From: Rhizobium sp. R711
GTDB taxonomy: Bacteria > Pseudomonadota > Alphaproteobacteria > Rhizobiales > Rhizobiaceae
Length of the DNA stretch: 64,000 nucleotides
Assembly: GCF_002211365.1 (NCBI RefSeq)
Contig: NZ_LOKZ01000038.1
Coordinates: forward strand, 1 to 64,000
Direction of reading: 5' to 3'
Every line of letters begins with the position of its first letter. The stretch's first letter is position 1. The notes under the pieces were generated by a model that worked only from the letters and a program-made list of their open reading frames with translations, had not been told where the DNA came from and searched no databases. Of this stretch, positions 1-8,498 are shown in pieces. Position numbers and translations under genes: made by a program.

Positions 1-161
1 GGAAGTCGACGACGGTATTTGGCTCGTCAGCTTCATGCACTATGATCTCGGATATATCGACCTGGAGCAGAGGACCTTGCAAACCATCGACAACCCGTTC
101 GGCACGAGCTTGTCACCCATGTCTTAGGTACGATCTGTTACCTATGTCTCAGGGCTGGACA
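1..161 (+). mobile_element. Right end of an IS481-like insertion sequence (partial)
   Basis: The window opens inside an insertion sequence. The C-terminal end of its transposase stops at 127. About 30 bp further the sequence ending in GGCTGGACA at 161 resembles the terminal inverted repeat of IS481-type elements of rhizobia. The left end is outside the window, so the inverted repeat and the target duplication cannot be checked. The element ends about 9 bp from the 3' end of the neighbouring tRNA gene. The exact boundary is inferred. Confidence 0.6.
2..127 (+). CDS. IS481-family transposase, C-terminal fragment
   Basis: Only the last 41 residues are in the window; the rest lies upstream of position 1. 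The visible tail includes WLVSFMHYDLGYIDLE and then DNPFG, and ends in SPMS. From memory this is the usual end of DDE integrase-core transposases of the IS481 type in Rhizobiales. The catalytic residues are not visible, so activity cannot be judged. The frame is open from the window edge to the TAG at 125-127. Confidence 0.65.
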   Translation, partial: EVDDGIWLVSFMHYDLGYIDLEQRTLQTIDNPFGTSLSPMS

Positions 162-170
162 GAAAAATTA

Positions 171-247
171 TGGCGCACCCGACAGGATTCGAACCTGTGA
201 CCTTTGGAATCGGAATCCAACACTCTATCCAGCTGAGCTACGGGTGC
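171..247 (-). tRNA. tRNA-Arg (anticodon CCG)
   Basis: Read on the minus strand, a 77-nt cloverleaf is seen. The acceptor stem GCACCCG/CGGGTGC is perfect, the discriminator base is G and CCA is encoded. The D-loop region contains AGCTCAGCTGGATAGAG, and the T arm holds GGTTCGAATCC. The anticodon stem TTGGA/TCCAA encloses the loop TTCCGAT, giving anticodon CCG, which reads the Arg codon CGG. The insertion sequence beginning just past its 3' end may have replaced its natural terminator. Confidence 0.95.
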
Positions 248-285
248 ATGCCTAGGCGGGTTGAATCGCCTTGTCCGATGCGTGG

Positions 286-314
286 TTCTTAGCCTAGCTT
301 CTCGCTGGCTTCAA
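286..314 (-). promoter_or_regulatory. Sigma70-type promoter of the tRNA-Arg gene
   Basis: On the minus strand a -35 box TTGAAG (309-314) and a -10 box TAAGAA (286-291) are separated by exactly 17 bp. This places transcription start near 279, about 30 nt before the mature tRNA 5' end. The call rests on spacing and consensus only. Confidence 0.55.
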
Positions 315-325
315 TCTACAAAATG

Positions 326-359
326 AAAAGTCCGCCGTTCTTGCGAGAGGCGGACTTTT
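326..359 (-). terminator. Intrinsic terminator of the xylFHG operon
   Basis: The arms AAAAGTCCGCC (326-336) and GGCGGACTTTT (349-359) form a perfect 11-bp stem with a 12-nt loop. Read on the minus strand it ends in a T run, 18 bp past the stop codon of the ATPase gene. It probably terminates the transporter operon. Confidence 0.8.
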
Positions 360-377
360 ATGTCTCACATCTGCGGC

Positions 378-1172
378 TTAGACTTGCATGGCGCCGGGGC
401 CGGGGATGGCTTTGGGCGGCACCTTGCCGAGGATGATCATACCGAGCACTTCGTCCTTGGTAACGTCCTCGGTGCGGGCGTGGCCGACAACCTGGCCGTT
501 TTTCATCACCGAAACGCGATCGGCGAGGTCGAAGACGTCATGGATGTCGTGGCTGATGAGGAAGATGCCGATGCCTTCCTTCTTCAGCTGCTTGATCAGC
601 TCGCCGACCTGCGCCGTTTCTTGCGGGCCAAGGGCGGCCGTCGGCTCGTCCATGATGAGGATGCGGGCGTTGAAGAGGATCGCGCGGGCGATTGCCACCG
701 ACTGCCGCTGGCCGCCGGATAGCGCTTTTACCGGCTCCTTGAAACGGCGGAAGTTGGGGTTGAGGCGCCCCATCACTTCACGCGCCGAGGCCTCCATGGC
801 GACGTCGTCCAGCGTACCCCAGGGGGTGCGCAGCTCGCGGCCGAGATAGAGGTTGGCGGCGGCGTCGACGTTATCGGCGACGGCGAGCGTCTGGTAGATC
901 GTCTCGATGCCGTACTTCTTCGCATCGCGCGGATTGCGGATGTCGGCCGGCTCGCCGTTGATCAGGATCTCGCCGCTGTCGCGCTTGTAGGCGCCGGAGA
1001 GGATCTTGATGAGCGTCGACTTGCCGGCGCCGTTGTGGCCGAGAAGAGCGACGACTTCGCCGGGGTAGAGATCGACCGAAGCATTGTCCACGGCGTGGAT
1101 ACCGCCGAAGGAGATCGAGATGTTCTTCAGTTCGACGAGAGGAGCGTTCTGGGGAGTGGGTTGATCAGTCAT
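378..1172 (-). CDS. xylG: Sugar ABC transporter ATP-binding protein (XylG-like, single domain)
   Basis: This 264-residue protein is the cytoplasmic ATPase of a CUT2-type (ribose/xylose class) sugar importer. It has one ABC domain with Walker [10 protein letters not shown], signature LSGGQRQ, Walker [13 protein letters not shown] and the switch histidine in LISHDIHDV. Escherichia coli XylG is a tandem duplication of about 510 residues; this one is half that size, as in the FrcA type of rhizobia, so it must work as a homodimer. It is last in the operon, 14 bp after the permease stop. The substrate is inferred from the binding protein upstream. Confidence 0.85.
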   Translation of the reverse strand: MTDQPTPQNAPLVELKNISISFGGIHAVDNASVDLYPGEVVALLGHNGAGKSTLIKILSGAYKRDSGEILINGEPADIRNPRDAKKYGIETIYQTLAVADNVDAAANLYLGRELRTPWGTLDDVAMEASAREVMGRLNPNFRRFKEPVKALSGGQRQSVAIARAILFNARILIMDEPTAALGPQETAQVGELIKQLKKEGIGIFLISHDIHDVFDLADRVSVMKNGQVVGHARTEDVTKDEVLGMIILGKVPPKAIPGPGAMQV

Positions 1173-1186
1173 ATCTGGGACTCCTC

Positions 1187-2500
1187 TTACTTGGCACGCG
1201 AACGATAGACAGTGTCGAGCCAGACGGCGACGACGAGCACCGCACCAACGACAACGCTCTGCAGCGGCGTGTCGACATGGGCAAGCACCATGCCCGACTG
1301 GAGCGATTGCATGACAAGCGCGCCGAGCATGGCGCCGGCGATCGTGCCGGTACCGCCGGCGAGCGACGTGCCGCCGATGACGGCTGCCGCGATGGTGTAA
1401 AGCTCGTCGAGGGTGCCTTGAGCGTTGGTGGCTGCGTTGAGGCGTGCCGTCGAGATGGCGGCAGCGACAGCGGCGAGCATGCCCATCAGCGCAAAGATGC
1501 GGACGGTGACCCAGCGGGTCTTGATACCGGCAAGTTCTGCCGCCTCAGGGTTTCCGCCGATCGCGAAGACGTAGCGGCCGAAGCGCAGGCGAGTGGCGAT
1601 GAAAGTCATGATGATGCCGACCACAATGGCGATCAGGACCGGCACGGCGATGCCATAGGGGATATCCAGGCCGGTTTCGGGCCAAGGAATATTGTTTGTC
1701 TCTGCGTATTTCTTGGCGATGTTGATCGGCCAGTAGTAGCTGTTGGCGATCCAAACAGCGCCGAGGATCAAGACGCAGGACAGTGCCGACAGGAAGTACT
1801 CGGCCCAGACGGGACGCCGTGGGAAGCCGAAGCGTTTGCGCTGGCGGCGCGAGTTCAGGATGCTGCCGATGACGAAAAGGCAGGCGAGCACACCGACGAT
1901 CCAGCTCCAAGTGGCTCCGATCGAGCCTTCGGCACCGCCGCCCATGATGCGGAAGGTCTGGTCCATCGGGGCAACGGTCTGGCCGCTGGTGACGAGCCAG
2001 GTGGCGCCACGCCAGACGAGCAGACCACCGAGCGTCACAATGAAGGAGGGAACGTTCAGGAAGGCAATGATGAGGCCCTGGAAGGTGCCGATCAGGGCGC
2101 CGGCGATGAGGCCGACGATCAACGTGATGATCCAGGTGAACGGGCTGTCGAAGCCGATAAATTCGGGCAGGATTTTCGCCTGCGTCACGCCCATGATCAT
2201 GGCGCAGAGGCCAAGCACGGAGCCGACGGAGAGGTCGATATTGCGGGTCACGATAATGAGAACCATGCCGGTCGTCATGATCGCAATATCGGTCGTCTGG
2301 ACCGAAAGGTTCCAAAGATTTCTCGGCGTCAGAAACAGGCCGCCGGTGATGATGTGAAAACCGATCCAGATGATGAGCAGCGCGCCGATCATACCGAGAA
2401 GGCGCGTGTCGATTTCGGTCGCGCGGAAGAAGCGGCTGACGAGGTTGCTCTCAGCCATGCTCGGTCCGCCTGAAGTTGTGGATTTTACCATTTCGGCCAT
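1187..2500 (-). CDS. xylH: Sugar ABC transporter permease (XylH-like)
   Basis: The product is a 437-residue inner-membrane permease of the BPD_transp_2 (CUT2) family with about ten hydrophobic segments. The central part contains the conserved [19 protein letters not shown] loop that contacts the ATPase, followed by [20 protein letters not shown] near the C-terminus. Length and pattern fit XylH rather than the shorter RbsC type. The first ATG at 2500 is preceded by a purine-rich GGGGGAA. A second ATG 14 codons on is possible. It sits between the binding-protein and ATPase genes, so one transporter is encoded. Confidence 0.85.
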   Translation of the reverse strand: MAEMVKSTTSGGPSMAESNLVSRFFRATEIDTRLLGMIGALLIIWIGFHIITGGLFLTPRNLWNLSVQTTDIAIMTTGMVLIIVTRNIDLSVGSVLGLCAMIMGVTQAKILPEFIGFDSPFTWIITLIVGLIAGALIGTFQGLIIAFLNVPSFIVTLGGLLVWRGATWLVTSGQTVAPMDQTFRIMGGGAEGSIGATWSWIVGVLACLFVIGSILNSRRQRKRFGFPRRPVWAEYFLSALSCVLILGAVWIANSYYWPINIAKKYAETNNIPWPETGLDIPYGIAVPVLIAIVVGIIMTFIATRLRFGRYVFAIGGNPEAAELAGIKTRWVTVRIFALMGMLAAVAAAISTARLNAATNAQGTLDELYTIAAAVIGGTSLAGGTGTIAGAMLGALVMQSLQSGMVLAHVDTPLQSVVVGAVLVVAVWLDTVYRSRAK

Positions 2501-2703
2501 GGGTTTGCCGTTCCCCCACTGTTTGGACGTTTGATCCGCTTCGCATCACATCGATGCCGCTGCGTCGCCCCGTTCTTGTACTGACCATCGCCGTGCTTCC
2601 GAATTTCGGTCGCTCTGTCCCGCGACATGAAACCGGCAGGGAATCAAGGCCGCGATGGTTGGGTGAGGCGGATAGACCATCGAGCGACGGCTTAAATCCG
2701 CAT

Positions 2704-2739
2704 CCGGCGCCGCAACGGTTTCAGCCGTTGCGGCGCCGG
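2704..2739 (-). terminator. Strong intergenic hairpin between xylF and xylH
   Basis: The arms CCGGCGCCGCAACGG (2704-2718) and its exact complement (2725-2739) form a perfect 15-bp stem with a 6-nt loop. It lies 25 bp after the xylF stop and has no T tract. It is more likely an attenuator or 3' mRNA stabiliser that raises binding-protein yield over permease and ATPase than a full terminator. That role is inferred. Confidence 0.75.
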
Positions 2740-2763
2740 CAATCTATGCCTTGCGGACGTCGA

Positions 2764-3804
2764 TTAGTCGCAAGCCTTGACGCTGCCGGCCTTGACGCCC
2801 TGGCAAGCTTCAGCCTTGGAGATCCAGCCGGCGTCGATGACGACGTTCAGGTTGTCCTTGGTGATCGGAAGCGGCTTCAGGAAGACCGATTGCATGGCGA
2901 CCTTCTTGGCGCCACCGTCGAAGGTCTGGACGCCTTCGATTTCGGTCATTTTCTTGCCAGCGGCTAGGTCGAGAGCAACTTCGGCGGCGCGCTTGCCGAG
3001 TTCGCGCGAGTCCTTCCAGACGGAAACCGTCTGCGTGCCGAGGGCTACGCGGTTCAGAGCTGCCTTGTCTGCGTCCTGACCGGAAACCGGAACGGAGCCA
3101 GCGAGGCCCTGGGCGTCGAGGGCTGCGATGGCGCCACCGGCAGTGCCGTCGTTCGAAGCAACAACGGCGTCAACCTTGTTGTTGTTCGCGGTCAGGAACT
3201 GCTCCATGTTGCGCTGTGCATTCTCCGGCAGCCAGCCGTCGGTATAGGCTTCGCCGACGCTCTTGATCTTGCCGGCATCAACCGCAGCCTTCAGTACTTC
3301 CATCTGGCCCGAGAACAGGAAGTCCGCGTTCGGGTCGGACGAGGAGCCCTTGATGAAGACGTAGTTGCCTTCCGGCTTGACCTTGAACACGCCTTCAGCC
3401 TGGAGACGACCGACTTCCTTGTTGTCGAAGGTGATGTAGAAAGCGGCCGGATTTTCGATCAGGCGGTCGTAGCCGACGACCGGGATGCCTTCAGCGGCAG
3501 CCTTTTCGATGGCCGGGCCGATCGCATCGGAGTCCTGGGCGAGGATGATGAGTGCATTCGCGCCCTGCGAAATCAGCGATTCAACGTCAGTCAGCTGCTT
3601 TGCGGCAGACGACTGGGCGTCAGCGGAAATGTACTTGGCGCCCTTGGCTTCCAGTGCCTTCTTGATGGCCGCTTCGTCCGTCTTCCAACGCTCTTCCTGG
3701 AAGTTCGACCAGGAAACGCCAACGACGAGATCGGCAGCCATGGCTGCAGTGTGCACCGACACGAGGATGGCCGCCCCGGCCATCAGCTTCAAAATAGACT
3801 TCAT
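2764..3804 (-). CDS. xylF: Periplasmic D-xylose-type sugar-binding protein
   Basis: This 346-residue protein captures sugar in the periplasm and delivers it to the XylHG-like permease. It starts with a Sec signal peptide ending in AAMAADL, followed by a Peripla_BP_4 type I fold ([14 protein letters not shown], then [18 protein letters not shown] and GYDRLI). The motifs [11 protein letters not shown] and [12 protein letters not shown] are those of XylF proteins. The start has a good GGGAGG site 7 bp upstream. It is the first gene of the operon behind a promoter and operator at 3890-3938. Xylose as ligand is inferred from similarity; related sugars are possible. Confidence 0.85.
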   Translation of the reverse strand: MKSILKLMAGAAILVSVHTAAMAADLVVGVSWSNFQEERWKTDEAAIKKALEAKGAKYISADAQSSAAKQLTDVESLISQGANALIILAQDSDAIGPAIEKAAAEGIPVVGYDRLIENPAAFYITFDNKEVGRLQAEGVFKVKPEGNYVFIKGSSSDPNADFLFSGQMEVLKAAVDAGKIKSVGEAYTDGWLPENAQRNMEQFLTANNNKVDAVVASNDGTAGGAIAALDAQGLAGSVPVSGQDADKAALNRVALGTQTVSVWKDSRELGKRAAEVALDLAAGKKMTEIEGVQTFDGGAKKVAMQSVFLKPLPITKDNLNVVIDAGWISKAEACQGVKAGSVKACD

Positions 3805-3889
3805 AAATATCCTCCCGAATGAGTTGCGGCCAGCCCCAGCCAGTGGTTCCTCCGGCCGCCGCGGTTCGCTGGCGAGAAGTACGAATTAT

Positions 3890-3908
3890 TTTCTCGACAG
3901 TCGAGAAA
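3890..3908. promoter_or_regulatory. Palindromic operator, probably for the ROK regulator
   Basis: A perfect inverted repeat, TTTCTCGAC-A-GTCGAGAAA, lies between the divergent xylF and ROK genes. It sits immediately downstream of the proposed xylF -10 box, where a bound repressor would block transcription. ROK-family regulators bind such dyads. Assignment to this regulator is inferred from position. Confidence 0.65.
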
Positions 3909-3909
3909 T

Positions 3910-3938
3910 TTAGTGTCAGAGATTTTTTCAACTGTCAA
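3910..3938 (-). promoter_or_regulatory. Promoter of the xylFHG operon
   Basis: On the minus strand a perfect -35 box TTGACA (3933-3938) is followed after 17 bp by a weak -10 box CACTAA (3910-3915). Transcription would start within the adjacent palindrome, leaving a leader of about 100 nt. The weak -10 lowers certainty. Confidence 0.45.
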
Positions 3939-4033
3939 CACTGCACTACCGACGGAATTTTCGTTAGGGAGAAGCCTGCCGGAGATACAGTGTGAACGAG
4001 GGGTGGAATGCGAGGGGGAGAGGGCCGGCATAT

Positions 4034-5257
4034 ATGCTGACCAAGTCGAGCACGGAATTGGTCCGGCAGCGAAATAGCGTCCTCGTGCTCGCCGCGCTTC
4101 GAAGACACGGCGCGCTCGCGCATACGGAAATTGCCGACTTTACGAAGCTCTCCTCAGCGACGATTTCAGCGATCACCGCCGACCTCGAAAAAGCGCAGAT
4201 CATCGAGAAATCCGAGCACCAGGCAGCGAGCGGAAGAGGGCGTCCGCGTGTGCTGTTTCGGCAACGGCGCGACTGCGGCTACCTTGTCGTCGTGATCATT
4301 TCGTCGGACGGCGTGCAATATTCGCTGGTCGATTACGCCGGCAAACTGATTGACCGGTTCAGCGAGGAAAGATCCCACGATCCCGCTGGCGCCGAGCGGT
4401 TTATTGCCTCCGTGAAGGAGGGGCTTGCACGCATTCTTTCGCGCTCGAAGCTTCCCCAGGAAAAGGTGCTGCTGATATCCATCAGCAGCAAAGGTCTCGT
4501 GCATGCCACTGAGCCAGTGCTGGTGTGGTCGCCGATCTTCGGCAGCAACCAGATCGACTTCGAATCAGCCTTACGACCGGACTGGCAAGCCAGGATCCTT
4601 CTAGGCAATGAGACGCAGCTTGTCGCGGCAGCACTCGGCGCACATGAGGAAAATATGAGGCCGGCCGATTTCCGGTCGCTTGCCGCGTTGTCGCTCGGAC
4701 ATAGCATCGGGCTTGGCATTGTCCGGCGGACAGGACAGGGCGAGCGCGAGATCTCCGCCCCGAATTTCGGACATATGCTGCATATGGCGAATGGTGGGCT
4801 TTGTCGCTGCGGCAGCAAGGGGTGCATCGAGGCCTATGCGGGCTTCTACGCCATTCTGCGCATGGCCTTCGAGGTGCCGCTCGATACGATCCCAGCTAAG
4901 TTCGTTCCGGTCGCCGAGCTCGACAAGATCGCTACGCAAGCGCGCCAAGGACATCGCATGTCTGCCTTTGCGTTCAGGCAGGCCGGTATCGCACTCGGGA
5001 ACGGACTCTCGCGTCTCCTCAGCCTGACGGAGCGCATGCCGATCGCAATTACGGGTCCCGGGACGCGCTACTATGATCTGTTGCGCCAGGGGATCGAGGA
5101 AGGGCTTGGCCAGGCGCATGTCGTGCGGATGGAGGGGATGCCGGAGATCCGCGTTGTGCCTGACGAGCCGATCCTCGTCTTCGGGGGGCATCTGGACAGG
5201 GCATTGTCATTGATCGATCAGGAACTGGTCCTATCCGGCATTCAGGGATCGGACTAG
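4034..5257 (+). CDS. ROK-family transcriptional regulator (XylR-like)
   Basis: The product of 407 residues is a cytoplasmic sugar-responsive repressor of the NagC/XylR type. The N-terminus holds a winged helix-turn-helix (HTEIADFTKLSSATISAI). The C-terminal ROK kinase-like domain contains the zinc motif CRCGSKGCIEAYAG and the GLGIV and ITGPG segments. The ATG at 4034 follows a GGGGGAGAGGG stretch; a GTG at 3992 would add 14 residues without a comparable site. It is divergent from xylF and most likely represses that operon through the palindrome at 3890-3908. Confidence 0.85.
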   Translation: MLTKSSTELVRQRNSVLVLAALRRHGALAHTEIADFTKLSSATISAITADLEKAQIIEKSEHQAASGRGRPRVLFRQRRDCGYLVVVIISSDGVQYSLVDYAGKLIDRFSEERSHDPAGAERFIASVKEGLARILSRSKLPQEKVLLISISSKGLVHATEPVLVWSPIFGSNQIDFESALRPDWQARILLGNETQLVAAALGAHEENMRPADFRSLAALSLGHSIGLGIVRRTGQGEREISAPNFGHMLHMANGGLCRCGSKGCIEAYAGFYAILRMAFEVPLDTIPAKFVPVAELDKIATQARQGHRMSAFAFRQAGIALGNGLSRLLSLTERMPIAITGPGTRYYDLLRQGIEEGLGQAHVVRMEGMPEIRVVPDEPILVFGGHLDRALSLIDQELVLSGIQGSD

Positions 5258-5506
5258 ACCGTCGACCCAGGAACTCTGACACGGCGCCGTTTCATTTATC
5301 CTGGGGCAAGAGACGCTGTACTGACGGAAAAGCAGTAGGTCAGGTCCGCTTCCTCCGCCGATTCCTGCCTGAGTCCCTCGTCGACAAGAGCCTGCGGAAA
5401 TTCAACAGACTTCCCGATTGAGCCTCAATCGCCGCACTCCACGCGCTTTCAGTCGGTGAACCCGGAGCCTGGCCGTGCGTTCCGCCGCGGCATGCCGATG
5501 AAACGA

Positions 5507-5536
5507 GAAATGGCCGGGCAGGGGCCCGGCCATTTC
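5507..5536. terminator. Terminator between ROK gene and idhA
   Basis: A perfect 13-bp stem, GAAATGGCCGGGC with its complement, encloses the 4-nt loop AGGG. It lies 29 bp past the idhA stop and has A/T-rich ends on both sides, so it can stop transcription of the convergent genes in both directions. The remaining 250 bp between the ROK stop and this hairpin (5258-5506) show nothing that I recognise. Confidence 0.8.
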
Positions 5537-5565
5537 ACAGGTGGCTTTCGGTCGGGAGAGGGCCG

Positions 5566-6558
5566 TCAGCCAATCTTGATGAGCTTGCCTTCCTTGACGG
5601 ATTGTACGGCGGCATCGGCCAGTGCCAGAGCCGCCAGGCCATCGGCGCCGGAAGGCGCAATCTTCGTGCCCTTCTCGATTGCGGCGATGAAGCTCGCGAT
5701 CTCGTTGGCGTAGGCTTCGGTGTAGCGGGTCATGAAGAAGTCGTGCAACGGCGGGCGGGTGTAACCATCGCCATTGGCGACCTCGATCGAGACCGGACGC
5801 TGATTCTCCGCCGCGACCATGCCCTTTGAACCATGCACTTCGATGCGCTGGTCGTAGCCGTAGGTGGCGCGACGGGAGTTGGAGATGATTGCCTGCTTGC
5901 CGGACTTCGTCTGCAGGATTACCGAAACGCTGTCGTAGTCGCCGGCTTCGCCGATTGCCTTGTCGACGAGGACAGCGGCAGTCGCGCTGACGGCGACCGG
6001 TTCTTCGCCAAGCAGGAAGCGGGCCATGTCGAAGTCATGGATCGTCATATCGCGGAAGATGCCGCCAGAACGCTTGATGTAGTCGACCGGCGGAGCACCC
6101 GGATCGCGCGAGGTGATCGTCACCATTTCGACGTCGCCGATTCGGCCGTCGTCGATCGTCTTGCGAACGGCCATGAAATGCGGGTCGAAACGGCGGTTGA
6201 AACCAACCATCAGCTTGGCCTTGGTCTCGTCGACGACCTTGATGCAGGCTTTGACGCGGGCAACGTCGAGATCGATCGGCTTTTCGCAGAAGATCGCCTT
6301 GCCGGCGCGCGCGAAGCGCTCGATCAGATCAGCGTGGGTGTCGGTCGGCGTGCAGATGACGACGGCGTCGATGTCCTTGGCGGCTTCGATCGCTTCGATC
6401 GTGCGGACCTCGCAGCCGTAGGCCGACGCGATCGCTTCGGCGGCCTGCGGAAAGGCGTCGGCAACGGCGACAAGCTTGGCATTTGCATCGCCGCTGACCG
6501 CCTTCGCATGAACCTTGCCGATGCGGCCGGCGCCGAGAAGACCAAATCTGACTGTCAT
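5566..6558 (-). CDS. idhA: myo-Inositol 2-dehydrogenase
   Basis: This 330-residue NAD-dependent enzyme oxidises myo-inositol to 2-keto-myo-inositol (scyllo-inosose), the first step of inositol catabolism. The N-terminal Rossmann fold has GLLGAGRIGKVHA. The GFO/IDH/MocA catalytic lysine lies in CEKPIDL (K93), and the active-site segment is IFRDMTIHDFDMARFLLGEEP. The ATG at 6558 has a GGAGG site 6 bp upstream; an in-frame start 14 codons earlier lacks one. No other iol gene is adjacent, as in S. meliloti where idhA stands apart from the iol operon. An IolR-type box lies about 50 bp upstream. Confidence 0.9.
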   Translation of the reverse strand: MTVRFGLLGAGRIGKVHAKAVSGDANAKLVAVADAFPQAAEAIASAYGCEVRTIEAIEAAKDIDAVVICTPTDTHADLIERFARAGKAIFCEKPIDLDVARVKACIKVVDETKAKLMVGFNRRFDPHFMAVRKTIDDGRIGDVEMVTITSRDPGAPPVDYIKRSGGIFRDMTIHDFDMARFLLGEEPVAVSATAAVLVDKAIGEAGDYDSVSVILQTKSGKQAIISNSRRATYGYDQRIEVHGSKGMVAAENQRPVSIEVANGDGYTRPPLHDFFMTRYTEAYANEIASFIAAIEKGTKIAPSGADGLAALALADAAVQSVKEGKLIKIG

Positions 6559-6605
6559 GAGAACCTCCCTTGGATTCGGAACAAATGAACCGAATTGCAT
6601 CTAAT

Positions 6606-6623
6606 ATGGAATTTTCATTCCAT
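6606..6623. promoter_or_regulatory. IolR-type operator upstream of idhA
   Basis: The perfect inverted repeat ATGGAAT-TTTC-ATTCCAT contains GGAA-N6-TTCC, which I recall as the palindrome described for the RpiR-family repressor IolR of S. meliloti. It lies 48 bp upstream of the idhA start. A second dyad, ATTCGG-N10-CCGAAT, lies at 6574-6595 between this site and the ribosome binding site. Confidence 0.65.
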
Positions 6624-6708
6624 TTTATGTCCGCCGCGTCAAGCCGGGCTCTTTCACATTTTCAAAATCCACCTTAAAGACGTGTGACAATCTAGCTATG
6701 GGAACGAG

Positions 6709-6963
6709 ATGCAACTGATTGATCCACAACATCCGGCCTATCGCCCGCTCTGGGCCCGCATTCTGATTGTGGCCGTTTGTTTCGGCTGGGCGCTGGTCGA
6801 AATCATCACCGGCGATCCGTTCTGGGCAGTGTTGTCGGGCGGCGCCGGTGTCTACGCGGCCTATATGCTGTTCTGGACCTACAAGCTGCAATCGGCGGAG
6901 ACCGCCACGCCGCCATCGTCCGATGACGAGGACGAAAAGGAAGACACGAAGGACGCGGACTAG
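6709..6963 (+). CDS. Small inner-membrane protein of unknown function
   Basis: An 84-residue protein with two hydrophobic segments (about residues 17-34 and 38-56) and a highly acidic C-terminal tail (DDEDEKEDTKD). It has no recognised catalytic motif. The start is preceded by GGGAACGAG. It is divergent from idhA and convergent with the next gene; the two stop codons abut. I do not recognise the family. Its size and topology suggest a small regulatory or structural membrane protein. Confidence 0.6.
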   Translation: MQLIDPQHPAYRPLWARILIVAVCFGWALVEIITGDPFWAVLSGGAGVYAAYMLFWTYKLQSAETATPPSSDDEDEKEDTKDAD

Positions 6964-7434
6964 TTAGCGGGCGAGGCGACGCAGCGCCTGGTCGATCAAC
7001 AGGTTGGCTGTGGTCATCCGCGTCGTGGCATGCTCACGGAACGGCGGATCAACGCGGTCAGGGTGGTTCTTCTTGGCAAAGGCGCGGCGCTTCAGGCTGA
7101 GACTTTGCACCGTATCGAGCGCTGAAATATCTAGCTCGGCGGCGATGTCCTCTGTCGTGATACGTGCGAGATAATCCGGCATCACCGGCTCGGGCTCCGG
7201 TTCGGGAGGCGGCAAGGGCTCGGCTGCAGTCTCCGGCGGGGCGAACTCCATTGTCTCGAAGTATGCCTGGTCGGGCCGTGCTGACGATGCGGAGACTCCT
7301 TCCATGACGTTGAAAGCAAGTCCGGTGTTGAGACCACTGGCACGGGCCGAAGCGGGTACATCCTGTTCGACAGTCTCGTCCTCCGCTTTCAAGCGGTTGA
7401 GCACCGACTGGAATACCGATTGGCCGAACAGCAT
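6964..7434 (-). CDS. Protein with a J-domain-like C-terminus, unknown function
   Basis: This 156-residue protein has a low-complexity Pro/Glu-rich middle (PLPPPEPEPEP) and a C-terminal helical region containing FAKKNHPDR. That matches the HPD loop between helices II and III of DnaJ J-domains, and helix III-like sequence follows (ATTRMTTANLLIDQALRRLAR). The N-terminus is unlike DnaJ. Start ATG 7434 has a near-perfect AAAGGAGGT 7 bp upstream, so an in-frame start 9 codons earlier is rejected. It may be a specialised Hsp70 co-chaperone, but partners are unknown. Confidence 0.65.
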   Translation of the reverse strand: MLFGQSVFQSVLNRLKAEDETVEQDVPASARASGLNTGLAFNVMEGVSASSARPDQAYFETMEFAPPETAAEPLPPPEPEPEPVMPDYLARITTEDIAAELDISALDTVQSLSLKRRAFAKKNHPDRVDPPFREHATTRMTTANLLIDQALRRLAR

Positions 7435-7490
7435 GATTGCCACCTCCTTTGGCGGCGGCATTAGATGCGAGCAAAATGGTGCAAGGCTTG

Positions 7491-8498
7491 TCAGCTAGCG
7501 GCGGCCTTCTTGCTTTCGTCCAGAACCAGGTCGTAGAGCAGCCGCGCGCTCGGGGGGAGTGCTCGCTCCTTCACAGTGATCAGGCTATAAGGTCTGACAT
7601 TAATCTCGAAATCGATTGGCAACACCCGCACATCGGACGCTTTCGACTTGTGCGTTGCCAGGAACTGCGCAACGTCAAGCGCGATCGGAGCGATTGCATC
7701 CGTCTGGCAAACCGTCGCGCATGTGAGCAGTAGCGACGAGGTGTTGACTATATTTTCCGGCAGCGGCACGCCTCGAGAGAGAAACAGGTCCTCGATCGTC
7801 CGGCGCAGCAGCGTCCCCGCTGGCTGGAAGACCCAATCATATTGCGGGAGGTCATCGAGAGAGACGATCTCCTTCTTCAGCAGCGGATGGCCGCCCCGCA
7901 CGATCAGGCAAGCCTTTTCCACGCCGATCTCCTGGACCTGGAACAAACGCGGATTGAGATCGTCGGGAATGCGGCTGATGATGAAGTCGTGCCGAGCGGC
8001 AAGTAATTCGCGTGCGAGCACGTTGCTCGTCTCTACCTGTATGGTCACCTCTATGCCGGGCAGGGCGGTTCTAACCCGCTTGATCGCCGGCACCACAAGG
8101 CTCATGGCCGGCGCGGTAACCGCGCCGATGAAGACGGCGCCGCCCTTTCCCGTCTTCAGTTCGGCAATCTCGCGGCCGGCCTCGCGCAGTTCCAGCATGA
8201 TCTTGCGCGCCCGCCTAGCAAGCGCCTGTCCGAAGGTCGTCAGTACAACGCCGCGGGCCACGCGTTCATAGAGCGGCATCTTAACGATCGACTCCATTTC
8301 CGACAGGATTCGCGAAGCCGCCGGCTGCGAAATGTTCAGCGCCTCGGCAGCTGCTGATATTTGCCCGCTATCTTCGATTGCGACGATCATTCGCAGGTGA
8401 TTCAGTTTAAGCCCCGATCTCAAAAGGGCGTCGTCACCGAAGATATCCGTTTGAATATCCACATGGGCATCGGTCTGCGGGTCTGAAATGAACGCCAT
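7491..8498 (-). CDS. gbpR: LysR-family regulator GbpR (galactose-binding protein regulator)
   Basis: The product of 335 residues is a LysR-type activator with an N-terminal winged HTH (GQISAAAEALNISQPAASRILSE preceded by HLRMIVAIEDS) and a C-terminal co-inducer domain. In Agrobacterium GbpR activates chvE in response to sugars such as arabinose, galactose and fucose. Here it is encoded divergently from chvE in the same arrangement. The ATG at 8498 follows GGGAGG; a start 10 codons upstream is less likely. The N-terminus carries about 30 extra residues before the HTH, which agrees with GbpR-like proteins. Confidence 0.8.
   Translation of the reverse strand: MAFISDPQTDAHVDIQTDIFGDDALLRSGLKLNHLRMIVAIEDSGQISAAAEALNISQPAASRILSEMESIVKMPLYERVARGVVLTTFGQALARRARKIMLELREAGREIAELKTGKGGAVFIGAVTAPAMSLVVPAIKRVRTALPGIEVTIQVETSNVLARELLAARHDFIISRIPDDLNPRLFQVQEIGVEKACLIVRGGHPLLKKEIVSLDDLPQYDWVFQPAGTLLRRTIEDLFLSRGVPLPENIVNTSSLLLTCATVCQTDAIAPIALDVAQFLATHKSKASDVRVLPIDFEINVRPYSLITVKERALPPSARLLYDLVLDESKKAAAS

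Noticed and set aside
171-247. tRNA-Arg as the attachment site of an integrative island
   Set aside because: The neighbouring mobile gene is a DDE-type IS481 transposase, not a site-specific integrase, and no second copy of the tRNA 3' end is seen in the window.
1277-2473. Long open frame on the plus strand opposite the XylH-like permease
   Set aside because: It is the complement of a high-GC permease gene and its product is rich in Asp, Arg, Gly and His with no domain. Mirror frames of this size are usual in such genes.
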